Notes: generated by a model from the sequence alone, not told the origin. A stretch of 7,491 nucleotides of DNA from Glaciecola sp. UBA2563 (GCA_002340325.1 DDLV01000045.1:1-7491), one strand, 5' to 3'. Counted from the first letter of the stretch, positions 1 to 6,970 are shown. Numbers and translations: made by a program.

Positions 1-519
1 GCTATTTTAGCTGCAATAATGTCAACTATTTCATCCCAGTTGCTTGTCACCTCAAGTTCATTAACTAGGGATATTTATGCGACTTTTATAGACAGTGAAG
101 CCTCTGATAAAACGCAAGTTGTCGTGGGCAGAATATCAGTTTTTGCTGTCGCAGTAATTGCAATATGGGTCGCGTTTGGACAGAGCAACACCATTCTTTC
201 GCTTGTGAGTAATGCTTGGGCAGGTTTTGGCGCTGCATTTGGCCCATTAATACTGTTTTCGCTGTTATGGCGCAAAATGACGCGAGAAGGAGCTATCGCG
301 GGTATGCTGACAGGCGCTATTGTCGTATTAGTTTGGATTTACGCGCCCCTCGGTGCAAACGGAGAAAGCCTCTCATCATTTATTTATGAAATTGTCCCGG
401 GCTTCTTAGCGGCTTCCGTCACCATTATTATTGTGAGTAAATATATGCATTCAAGTTCTAATGAAATTGAGGCTTTGTACGATACATATAAATACAAAAT
501 TACCAAACTAAAGAACTAA
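1..519 (+). CDS. putP: Sodium/proline symporter PutP, C-terminal part (5' end outside window)
   Basis: This is the last 172 codons of a sodium:solute symporter (SSS family), an inner-membrane protein that imports proline with Na+. The reading frame is open from base 1 (AILAAIMSTISSQLLV), so the ATG at base 19 is internal and not the start. The stretch STISSQLLVTSSSLTRDIY matches the conserved PutP segment (STLSCQLLVCSSAITEDLY in E. coli, from memory). SNAWAGFGAAFGPLILFSLLW and the following GAIAGMLTGAIVVLVW and EIVPGFLAASVTIII are membrane segments, in the order expected for the PutP C terminus. The protein ends in a short polar tail, as in the family. E. coli PutP is about 500 residues, so roughly two thirds lies upstream. 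It stops 7 bases before the EAL-HDOD gene and may be co-transcribed with it. Family assignment is firm; proline as substrate is inferred from similarity. Confidence 0.93.
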   Translation, partial: AILAAIMSTISSQLLVTSSSLTRDIYATFIDSEASDKTQVVVGRISVFAVAVIAIWVAFGQSNTILSLVSNAWAGFGAAFGPLILFSLLWRKMTREGAIAGMLTGAIVVLVWIYAPLGANGESLSSFIYEIVPGFLAASVTIIIVSKYMHSSSNEIEALYDTYKYKITKLKN

Positions 520-526
520 CGTGTAG

Positions 527-1744
527 ATGCCGTTTTACGCAGCCCGACAACCTATTTTGGACCAACAAAAAAACCTCGTCGGTTATGAGCTGTTGTTCAG
601 AACAAGTTTGGAAAATATCTTCCCAAAAGTCGATGAAGATAAAGCGACGTCCAAAATGTTGGACGGTCTTTGTTTTGATATGGGACTGGACAAAATTGCA
701 GAAGGAAAAACTGCATTTATAAATTTTACAAAGCAGTCGATTTTACAGAACCTGCCTGTTTTGCTACCCAAGGACTTGATAACCATTGAAGTGCTTGAGA
801 CCGTGCAGCCATCGCAAGAAATATTAGACAAGTTTAAGCTATTTCATAAGCATGGCTATACACTAGCGCTGGACGATTTTGTACACAGCCCAGACTGGGA
901 GCCCTTCTACAAATATTGCCACGTTATTAAAGTTGATTGTGTCGAAATAAGCGACAGCCAGTTGCACGAAATTACTGAGGTCATCAAACATCATCCTCAC
1001 ATTAAGCTACTCGCTGAAAAAGTCGAAGATATCACGACGTTTGAACGTTTCAGATCACTCGGATTTAGCCTGTTTCAGGGATACTTCTTTGCAAGACCAG
1101 AAGTCATTAAAAGCGCATCTTTTTCTGCATCACAAACATCGGTAGCAAACTTGCTCGATGAGGTATCAAGACCTGAAGTTAATGTAAGTCGAATCATAGA
1201 ATTATTTGAGTCAGATGCAGCGCTGTCGTATCGGCTGCTGAAATATGTAAAATCACCGATTTTTTATCGGCGGAAAGAAATCGAAAGTATACGTCAGGCA
1301 GTCATTATGCTTGGCAACGAAGAGCTCAATCGATTCGTCACCCTTCTCTTTGCCGCGACATTTGCCGAAGGTAAACCTAGTGAACTCATTCGCATGTGTT
1401 TGCAACGTGCAAAATTTTGTGAACTATTATCTGCGTGCCTTAATGATTTGAACGCCTCATCATCATTCTTATTAGGCATGATGTCTCTCATTGATGCAAT
1501 GCTTGATGCGGACATTGCAACTGTCGTTGATGGCTTGCCTTTATCTGACGATATAAAAATAGCGTTGGTGAACAAAAGAGGTACTGCGGCAACTGTTTTG
1601 CAAATCTGTAAGGGCTTGGAAGTTGGCAATTTCCGTGAGACCCAAGCACTGTGCAAAACTATTAGCGTCAGTATGGCCGATGTTTGCAGTATGCATTTAG
1701 ATGCGATTGGCTGGGCTGACAAACGCATTTCCGTATTGCTCTAG
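527..1744 (+). CDS. EAL-HDOD domain signalling protein (YuxH type)
   Basis: This is a 405-residue cytoplasmic protein with an N-terminal EAL-like domain (about 1-195) and a C-terminal HDOD domain (about 200-395). The start fits the family, whose members typically begin M-x(2,4)-ARQPILD. The EAL signature is changed to ELLFR (21-25). Other landmarks are N66, IEVLE (87-91), LDDF (115-118), KVD (135-137), AEKVE (163-167) and FQGYFFARP (183-191). Most metal and substrate positions of c-di-GMP phosphodiesterases are therefore kept. The loop after DDF, normally G-T-G-Y-S-S, is replaced by VHSPDW, so catalysis is doubtful. The HDOD part contains LLDEVSRPEVNVSRIIELFE and an AVIMLGNEELNRFVTLL helix typical of this fold. 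HDOD lacks the HD metal site and is thought to act in signalling or protein interaction. The gene lies 7 bases after putP with no clear Shine-Dalgarno sequence; a GTG-TAG pair directly precedes the ATG. A role in motility or c-di-GMP response is inference. Confidence 0.9.
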   Translation: MPFYAARQPILDQQKNLVGYELLFRTSLENIFPKVDEDKATSKMLDGLCFDMGLDKIAEGKTAFINFTKQSILQNLPVLLPKDLITIEVLETVQPSQEILDKFKLFHKHGYTLALDDFVHSPDWEPFYKYCHVIKVDCVEISDSQLHEITEVIKHHPHIKLLAEKVEDITTFERFRSLGFSLFQGYFFARPEVIKSASFSASQTSVANLLDEVSRPEVNVSRIIELFESDAALSYRLLKYVKSPIFYRRKEIESIRQAVIMLGNEELNRFVTLLFAATFAEGKPSELIRMCLQRAKFCELLSACLNDLNASSSFLLGMMSLIDAMLDADIATVVDGLPLSDDIKIALVNKRGTAATVLQICKGLEVGNFRETQALCKTISVSMADVCSMHLDAIGWADKRISVLL

Positions 1745-2062
1745 CGGGTAGCTTCAACATCTGCCCATTTTATCCTTGGTTAAGCACAAAGAGAAAAACA
1801 CAGGTTATCTACCCTTTAGATACTAACTTTTTTGTATATGTTATTGGAAACTTACTTTAAAAATTGGGTAACTGTGACGATAGAAATATGGTATTGTTAT
1901 AAGCATTACATTTTTGGATATATGCGTCCGCTTCGCACAATTGCTTCATAAAAAATAACACCGATTCGGGCAAGCGCATTGATATTTGCATCCAACAACA
2001 GAAATGAACATTCCAATATCACTCTAAATCAATACAAACACTCAAAGATGGACTAATAATCA
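1745..2062. other. 318-base intergenic region: terminator and presumed cys operon promoter/leader
   Basis: No coding region is credible here. The first part holds the candidate terminator at 1804-1833. The rest (1834-2062) should contain the promoter and 5' leader of the cysD operon. The best sigma70-like pair I can point to is TTGGGT (1864-1869) and TATGGT (1887-1892) with a 17-base spacer, but it matches consensus at only 3 of 6 and 4 of 6 positions. In gammaproteobacteria sulfate-activation operons are usually activated by CysB, whose sites are too loose to call by eye. GATATT (1981-1986) and AATATC (2015-2020) form a weak 6-bp inverted repeat in the leader. Before the cysD ATG only a poor ribosome site (AAGATGGA, about 2045-2052) is visible. 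Confidence 0.5.
1804..1833 (+). terminator. Candidate intrinsic terminator after the EAL-HDOD gene
   Basis: TATCTA (1806-1811) pairs perfectly with TAGATA (1817-1822) across the loop CCCTT. GT (1804-1805) can extend the stem with AC (1826-1827) past a small bulge. Six T residues follow at 1828-1833. Position, about 60 bases after the stop at 1744, and the T tract fit a rho-independent terminator. The stem is AT-rich and therefore weak, so this is a candidate only. Confidence 0.45.
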
Positions 2063-2977
2063 ATGTCACTCGAGCAATCAAACATGACACATCTCAAGCA
2101 GTTAGAAGCGGAAAGCATTCAAATTTTCCGCGAAGTCGCTGCTGAATTCGACAATCCGGTAATGTTGTATTCCGTAGGTAAAGACTCGTCGGTTTTACTT
2201 CACGTTGCCCGAAAAGCCTTTTATCCAGGCACAATCCCCTTCCCTTTGTTACATGTCGATACCACATGGAAATTTAAGGAAATGATCTCATTTCGAGATG
2301 AAATGGCGAAGAAACACAACCTTAATCTTATCGTTCACATTAACGAAGAAGGCGTTGCAAATGATATTAATCCGTTTTCTGTTGGCAGTGCAAAGCATAC
2401 CGATATCATGAAAACGAACGCGTTAAAACAAGCGCTTGATAAGTATCAGTTTGATGCGGCATTTGGCGGCGCCAGAAGAGATGAAGAGAAGTCGCGAGCA
2501 AAAGAACGCGTTTATTCTTTTCGCGACGATAATCATCGTTGGGACCCCAAAAACCAGCGCCCAGAATTATGGAATATTTATAACTCCCAGATTGATAAAG
2601 GAGAGAGCATCAGAGTATTTCCTATGTCTAATTGGACCGAATTAGATATCTGGCAATACATCTATATGGAAAACATTGAAATCCCTTCACTCTATCTAGC
2701 CAAGCCAAGACCAGTCGTTGAGCGAGATGGCGTGCTTATCATGGTCGATGATGACCGAATGCCACTTGAAAAAGGTGAAAAGCCGCAAATGAAATCAGTG
2801 AGATTTAGAACGCTTGGTTGCTATCCATTAACGGGTGCAGTTGAGTCCGAAGCCGCAACATTACCAGAGGTTATCCAAGAAATGTTATTGACTAAAACGT
2901 CTGAACGACAAGGCCGAGTCATTGACCATGACTCATCGGGTTCTATGGAGAAAAAGAAAATGGAAGGGTATTTCTGA
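2063..2977 (+). CDS. cysD: Sulfate adenylyltransferase subunit 2 (ATP sulfurylase catalytic subunit)
   Basis: CysD is the subunit of the CysDN complex that adenylates sulfate with ATP to give adenosine 5'-phosphosulfate (APS) and pyrophosphate, the first committed step of assimilation. It belongs to the PP-loop ATP pyrophosphatase superfamily; the PP-loop is SVGKDSS (37-43). Other conserved blocks are HVDTTWKF (64-71, where E. coli has a glycine at position 68), GSAKHTDIMKT (108-118) and FGGARRDEEKSRAKER (134-149). The C terminus SERQGRVIDHDSSGSMEKKK-x(3)-YF is typical. Length is 304 residues against 302 in E. coli, supporting the ATG at 2063; an alternative ATG at 2084 would also leave the domain intact. 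It is the first gene of a four-gene cluster and overlaps cysC by one base (TGATG). Its GTPase partner cysN is not adjacent but lies beyond cysC and cysQ. Confidence 0.97.
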   Translation: MSLEQSNMTHLKQLEAESIQIFREVAAEFDNPVMLYSVGKDSSVLLHVARKAFYPGTIPFPLLHVDTTWKFKEMISFRDEMAKKHNLNLIVHINEEGVANDINPFSVGSAKHTDIMKTNALKQALDKYQFDAAFGGARRDEEKSRAKERVYSFRDDNHRWDPKNQRPELWNIYNSQIDKGESIRVFPMSNWTELDIWQYIYMENIEIPSLYLAKPRPVVERDGVLIMVDDDRMPLEKGEKPQMKSVRFRTLGCYPLTGAVESEAATLPEVIQEMLLTKTSERQGRVIDHDSSGSMEKKKMEGYF

Positions 2978-3573
2978 TGAGCAGTAATTTAACATGGCAT
3001 AAACACACTATCGATAAGTCTGCGAGAGCATCTTTACTCAATCAGAAACCTTGCGTGTTATGGTTTACCGGACTTTCTGGATCAGGTAAATCTACTATTG
3101 CAAACCTGTTAGAAAGAAAATTGTTTGACAAGAGTCATAAAACCTACCTTTTGGACGGTGATAATGTCAGGCACGGCCTTTGCGGTGACCTTGGCTTCGA
3201 TGACAAAGCGAGGGTTGAAAACATCCGCAGAATAAGCGAAGTAGCCAAACTTTTTGTTGATTCCGGTACCATAGTGCTGACCGCCTTTATTTCACCATTT
3301 AGAGCCGATAGAGAATTTTGTCGTTCATTGTTAGAAAACGGTGAATTTATCGAAATTTATGTCGATACTCCCATTGAAATTTGCGAAAACCGAGATCCAA
3401 AAGGTCTATATAAAAAAGCTCGGCAAGGAGAAATAAAACACTTTACTGGCATCGATTCGACATACGAAGTACCGGAAAAACCTGAAGTTCATCTGCAATA
3501 CATTGAAAATGAAATGCCAGAACAAACGGCTGAGCGTCTTTACGAACAGTTAAAGCAGCTAGGATTTATATGA
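2977..3573 (+). CDS. cysC: Adenylyl-sulfate kinase (APS kinase)
   Basis: CysC phosphorylates the 3'-hydroxyl of APS with ATP to give PAPS, the substrate for PAPS reductase and sulfotransferases. It acts in the cytoplasm. The P-loop is GLSGSGKST (32-40), followed by LDGDNVRHGL (59-68), NIRRISEVAKLF (82-93) and the ISPFRADR block (105-112), whose S106 corresponds to the serine that is phosphorylated in E. coli CysC. DPKGLYKKARQGEIKHFTGI and the YE-x-PE-x-PE region follow, as in the family. It is a stand-alone kinase of 198 residues (about 201 in E. coli), not fused to CysN. The start codon shares its A with the cysD stop (TGATG), and GGAAGG at 2962-2967 is a good ribosome site 9 bases upstream, so translation is probably coupled to cysD. 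Confidence 0.97.
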   Translation: MSSNLTWHKHTIDKSARASLLNQKPCVLWFTGLSGSGKSTIANLLERKLFDKSHKTYLLDGDNVRHGLCGDLGFDDKARVENIRRISEVAKLFVDSGTIVLTAFISPFRADREFCRSLLENGEFIEIYVDTPIEICENRDPKGLYKKARQGEIKHFTGIDSTYEVPEKPEVHLQYIENEMPEQTAERLYEQLKQLGFI

Positions 3574-4370
3574 TGACACAGTTTACTTTAACCGATGAGC
3601 TAGTACAGCAGGTAACCCAAATCACCCAGCAAGCTGGGCAACGGATAATGGAAATATATCAGAGAGACTTTGATATATCTGAAAAAAATGATTCATCGCC
3701 ATTAACTGAAGCTGATTTGGCAGCGCATAATCATATTGTTGAAAACTTAGCCAAGATATCTGACTTGCCTATCTTATCTGAAGAGTCAGCAAGTATTGAT
3801 TGGCAAGAGCGCAAGACATGGGTTCGATATTGGTTAGTTGACCCGCTTGACGGCACTAAAGAATTTATCAAGAAAAATGGCGAATTTACTGTCAATATTG
3901 CGTTAATTGAATACGGTGAGCCAATATTTGGTGTGGTAGATGCGCCTGCTTTGGAAAAAACCTATGTCGGCGTCGTCGGCACAGGCGCAAAGATAATAAC
4001 GCAAGATGGCGAGTCTCCGATAACAGCAACGGCTGCGGGACCCGGCGAAAAAGTAAAGGTTGTCGGTTCGCGATCTCATCAAAGCCCAGAAATTCAAAAA
4101 ATACTCTCAGCAATTGACGCTGAACACGAACTCGTTGCAATGGGCAGCTCTTTGAAGCTGTGTTGTGTCGCAGATGGGAATGCACATTTATATCCCCGTG
4201 TTGGTCCAACAAGTGAATGGGACACAGGTGCAGCACATGCCGTTGTACTCGCTGCCGGCGGCAAGGTAACAGTCCTTGATCCTGAAAATCCATTTGACGA
4301 GGATGCGCACCCACTGAGGTACAACCAAAAAGAATCCATTCTCAACCCTTTTTTCTTAGTGAAAACTTAA
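3570..4370 (+). CDS. cysQ: 3'(2'),5'-bisphosphate nucleotidase CysQ (PAP/PAPS phosphatase)
   Basis: CysQ belongs to the lithium-sensitive inositol-phosphatase-like (FIG) superfamily. It removes the 3'-phosphate of PAP, and of PAPS, limiting a toxic by-product of sulfate assimilation. The Mg-binding residues are visible: EE (71-72), DPLDGTKEF (91-99) and WDTGAAHAV (217-225); NGEFTVNIALIE (103-114) and GSSLK (192-196) also match. In E. coli the last motif reads WDTAAGHAV, so glycine and alanine are exchanged here, while the metal aspartate D218 is kept. Length is 266 residues against 246 in E. coli, with an insert near 137-160 and a slightly longer N terminus. Two consecutive ATGs (3570 and 3573) can serve as start. 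AGGA at 3561-3564 is 5 bases from the first and 8 from the second, so the second is equally likely. Either overlaps the cysC stop, implying coupling. E. coli cysQ is not part of its cysDNC operon. Confidence 0.95.
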   Translation: MMTQFTLTDELVQQVTQITQQAGQRIMEIYQRDFDISEKNDSSPLTEADLAAHNHIVENLAKISDLPILSEESASIDWQERKTWVRYWLVDPLDGTKEFIKKNGEFTVNIALIEYGEPIFGVVDAPALEKTYVGVVGTGAKIITQDGESPITATAAGPGEKVKVVGSRSHQSPEIQKILSAIDAEHELVAMGSSLKLCCVADGNAHLYPRVGPTSEWDTGAAHAVVLAAGGKVTVLDPENPFDEDAHPLRYNQKESILNPFFLVKT

Positions 4371-4371
4371 C

Positions 4372-5778
4372 ATGAATCACGAAAACGAATTACTCAAAAC
4401 AGATATTTTAGAATACCTAGCCGCTCATGAACGCAAAGACCTGTTACGATTTCTGACCTGTGGTAGCGTTGATGATGGTAAGAGCACGCTTATTGGAAGA
4501 CTCCTTCACGATTCTAAGATGATTTATGAAGACCAGTTGGCTGCGATCGAAAAAGACAGCAAAAAAGTGGGGACAACAGGCGAAAAAGTTGACTTAGCGC
4601 TCCTTGTAGACGGTCTACAAAGCGAAAGAGAGCAAGGTATCACTATTGATGTGGCTTACCGTTACTTCAGTACTGATAAGCGTAAATTCATTATTGCAGA
4701 CACGCCTGGGCATGAGCAGTATACTCGGAACATGGTGACGGGTGCGTCCACTTGTGATTTGGCCATTATTCTGGTGGACGCTAGGGCTGGCGTAAAAACC
4801 CAAACTAAACGCCACTCTTTTCTTGTCTCACTTTTAGGCATCAAGCATGTGATCGTAGCCGTTAATAAAATGGATTTAATGGATTACAGTGAAGATGTCT
4901 ATAGCCAAATCAAGAAAGACTATTTGGCGTTTTCCGAGAGCTTGAATATAACTGATATCAGATTCGTGCCAATTTCGGCCTTGGAAGGTGACAACGTCGT
5001 TAATAAAAGCGAAAAGACGCCTTGGTACAATGGCGAATTATTGATGGATTTGTTAAACAACATAGAAGTTTCACACAATCAAAGTGAAGCATTTCGCTTT
5101 CCAGTGCAGTATGTAAATCGCCCGAATCTTAATTTTAGAGGCTTTGCAGGCACAATAGTATCAGGCAGCATCAACGTGGGTGACAATATCACCGTGCTAC
5201 CTTCAGAGAAAAGCTCGGTGGTCAAAACCATTAGTACATTTGATGGTGATCTCGAAACGGCGAAGGTACAGCAAGCGGTCACGCTGACACTGGAAGATGA
5301 GATTGATATATCTCGAGGCGATATTATTGTTAAATCAGGCAATGTGCCTAAGCTTTCAAATGCATTTCGCTCCCATATCGTGTGGATGTCTGAAGATGCG
5401 ATGATCCCGAATAAGCAATACAGTTTCAAATTTGCCACTAAAATGGTGTCCGGCAGCATCAGCAACGTCGCACACCAAATTGACGTAAACACGCTGGAAG
5501 AAAAAGACGCTGTTCATTTGAATTTAAATGAAATTGCCGTTTGTGATATTCAGTTGACGCAATCTATCGCTGCAGATCCTTACACAGAAAACCGCTCGAC
5601 AGGCGCCTTTATTGTCATCGATAGACTGACTAATGGAACTGTGGCCGCTGGTATGGTGATCGCCACTAATTCTAGTGAACCAAGCAAATCTACCTTCTCA
5701 GAGTTTGAACTTGAAATGAATGCGCTTGTTCGAAAACACTTTCCTCATTGGGGCAGTATCGATATTAGCAAACTATAA
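4372..5778 (+). CDS. cysN: Sulfate adenylyltransferase subunit 1 (regulatory GTPase)
   Basis: CysN is the EF-Tu-like GTPase of ATP sulfurylase; GTP hydrolysis drives APS synthesis by CysD. The GTPase motifs are complete: G1 GSVDDGKST (31-39), G2 within REQGITIDVAYRYF (87-100), G3 DTPGHEQYTRNM (111-122), G4 NKMD (166-169) and a G5-like SAL near 202. Beta-barrel domains 2 and 3 follow (about 240-455), including RPNLNFRGFAGTIVSG. Length is 468 residues (475 in E. coli), ending without a fused APS kinase domain, in agreement with the separate cysC. It starts one base after the cysQ stop. The ribosome site is weak (GTGA about 9-10 bases upstream), so expression probably depends on coupling from cysQ. 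The stop TAA shares its last A with a downstream ATG (TAATG), which opens a 14-codon ORF through the hairpin that follows. Confidence 0.97.
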   Translation: MNHENELLKTDILEYLAAHERKDLLRFLTCGSVDDGKSTLIGRLLHDSKMIYEDQLAAIEKDSKKVGTTGEKVDLALLVDGLQSEREQGITIDVAYRYFSTDKRKFIIADTPGHEQYTRNMVTGASTCDLAIILVDARAGVKTQTKRHSFLVSLLGIKHVIVAVNKMDLMDYSEDVYSQIKKDYLAFSESLNITDIRFVPISALEGDNVVNKSEKTPWYNGELLMDLLNNIEVSHNQSEAFRFPVQYVNRPNLNFRGFAGTIVSGSINVGDNITVLPSEKSSVVKTISTFDGDLETAKVQQAVTLTLEDEIDISRGDIIVKSGNVPKLSNAFRSHIVWMSEDAMIPNKQYSFKFATKMVSGSISNVAHQIDVNTLEEKDAVHLNLNEIAVCDIQLTQSIAADPYTENRSTGAFIVIDRLTNGTVAAGMVIATNSSEPSKSTFSEFELEMNALVRKHFPHWGSIDISKL

Positions 5779-5789
5779 TGTGCATAAAG

Positions 5790-5829
5790 AGCTGGACGGG
5801 TGCTGCGCACTCGTTCGGCTAATCTCTTT
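5790..5829 (+). terminator. Strong hairpin after cysN: candidate terminator or RNA-processing/attenuation element
   Basis: The arm AGCTGGACGGGTGC (5790-5803) pairs over all 14 positions with GCACTCGTTCGGCT (5807-5820) around the loop TGC. Eleven pairs are Watson-Crick and three are G-U wobbles on the + strand (5793-5817, 5795-5815, 5799-5811). On the other strand those three become A-C mismatches, so the structure favours + strand RNA. AAAG (5786-5789) with CTTT (5826-5829), and TGTG (5779-5782) with CACA (5832-5835), can lengthen the base with bulges. The downstream tract AATCTCTTT is a poor U-run, so full termination is uncertain; partial read-through into the next genes is possible. Confidence 0.55.
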
Positions 5830-5858
5830 GCCACAATAAAGTAGGATACGTGTAAAGT

Positions 5859-6968
5859 TTGCTGACAAAATCTCACATCGCAGTCGCGCAAAATGCGTCC
5901 GGACGTAATTTACATGTCCCGGTCTACACAATTGATTGTGGCAATCCAGGTCCCAAAGTTTACATCCAAAGCTCTATCCACGGCGCCGAAGTGCAAGGGA
6001 ACGTGGTTATTTATCAGCTCATTCAATATCTTGCAACAAGCAAAATCCATGGTTCTATAACACTGGTTCCGAACTGTAATCCGGTTGGAACAAACATTAA
6101 AGCGGGCGAGTATACGTTAGGCCGTTTTGACCCGGTTAACGGCACTAACTGGAATCGAGGGTATTTTTTTGACGAAGACGCCGTTAATAAATTTGCCAAA
6201 GGCGTAAGTGAAACCGATACCGAGCAAGATATTAAAGCATCTTTTCATCAATATTGGCGAGGGTTGATTGATGAGAAGATGAATCAAAGCTGGGGGATAC
6301 CATTAGCTCAACGGCTAAACCTATCGCTACAACTATTGGCACATGACGCTGATATTGTGATGGATTTACATAATGGGCCGGTATCCTCAAGACATATATA
6401 CGTACCTGAATATGCAGAAAAAGAAATCGGGCTTTTTTCAGTGAAACACAATATTGTCATTCCGAATCAATTCGCAGGTGCTTTAGATGAAGCAAGCTTT
6501 TGTCCTTGGTGGACCCTGGTAAATCATCTAACAACGAAATACTCGCGTTCTTATGACTTCAATAAGTATGCTTTTACTATCGAAATGGGCAGTCAAGAAG
6601 TCATAAACTTTGAAGAAAGTAAAACCGATGCGCAATGTATTCTGGCTTATTTGGGACAAAAAGACATAGTAGCGGACTGTGCATTCTCTCCTCGTAACAT
6701 GGCGCGCTATGTTGTGGATTTAGAAAATTACGCGACACTTTATACCGATTTTGGTGGCATGGTCGAGTATGCCGCAAAACCTGGCTCGTTAATCAAGCGT
6801 GGTGAAATTATGGCGCGGGTATTGAATATCGACGAACTTGATAATGCCAATGCCGTGACAGAAATTGCAGCCCCATGCGATTTAATTCCCATACTGCATT
6901 TTCCTTCTGCTTCCGTATTGTCGGGCACGCAGTTATACAAATGTTTTACTAATTATCGAGTGTTTTAA
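5859..6968 (+). CDS. M14-type zinc carboxypeptidase/succinylglutamate desuccinylase-aspartoacylase family protein
   Basis: This predicted cytoplasmic zinc hydrolase of 369 residues shows no signal peptide or membrane segment. The N-terminal part carries the zinc motif HGAE (H41, E44) in KVYIQSSIHGAEVQGN, and the third zinc ligand H171 lies in DIVMDLHNG. NGTNWNRGY (94-102) is the substrate-binding Asn-Arg region, and E242 in FTIEMGS is the likely catalytic glutamate. The C-terminal section from about 295 (YTDFGGMVEYAAKPGSLIKRGEIMARVLN) is the small beta-barrel/lipoyl-like domain common in this family. Such enzymes remove acyl or amino-acyl groups from amide bonds; the substrate cannot be read from sequence. 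The start is TTG at 5859, the earliest possible one because an in-frame TAA sits at 5853-5855. AGGA at 5843-5846 is a rather distant 12 bases away. It lies two bases before the permease gene, with which it is surely co-transcribed. Its link to sulfate metabolism is unknown. Confidence 0.85.
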   Translation: MLTKSHIAVAQNASGRNLHVPVYTIDCGNPGPKVYIQSSIHGAEVQGNVVIYQLIQYLATSKIHGSITLVPNCNPVGTNIKAGEYTLGRFDPVNGTNWNRGYFFDEDAVNKFAKGVSETDTEQDIKASFHQYWRGLIDEKMNQSWGIPLAQRLNLSLQLLAHDADIVMDLHNGPVSSRHIYVPEYAEKEIGLFSVKHNIVIPNQFAGALDEASFCPWWTLVNHLTTKYSRSYDFNKYAFTIEMGSQEVINFEESKTDAQCILAYLGQKDIVADCAFSPRNMARYVVDLENYATLYTDFGGMVEYAAKPGSLIKRGEIMARVLNIDELDNANAVTEIAAPCDLIPILHFPSASVLSGTQLYKCFTNYRVF

Positions 6969-6970
6969 AT

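Noticed and set aside
1294..1728. 144-codon open frame on the minus strand inside the EAL-HDOD gene
   Set aside because: The + strand frame encodes a clear HDOD domain; the antisense product shows no family features.
1746..1814. GGGTAG (1746-1751) / CTACCC (1809-1814) inverted repeat
   Set aside because: A 6-bp match across a 57-base loop is expected by chance. The nearby T-tract hairpin at 1804-1833 uses the same bases and is a better explanation.
1864..1892. TTGGGT/TATGGT sigma70-like promoter for the cys operon
   Set aside because: The match to consensus is too weak to annotate as a feature in AT-rich DNA. It is noted only as the best visible pair in the intergenic entry.
1922..1951. Nine-codon leader ORF (MRPLRTIAS) upstream of cysD as a possible attenuator peptide
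   Set aside because: It has no Cys or Met run, only a poorly spaced GGA ahead of it, and no terminator hairpin right after it. Short ORFs like this arise by chance.
3892..4314. 140-codon open frame on the minus strand inside cysQ
   Set aside because: It lies wholly within cysQ, whose motifs are unambiguous. Its translation is rich in Arg, Leu and His with no recognisable domain, as expected for an antisense shadow.
5079..5492. 137-codon open frame on the minus strand inside cysN
   Set aside because: It is antisense to the conserved beta-barrel domains of CysN and has no domain signature.
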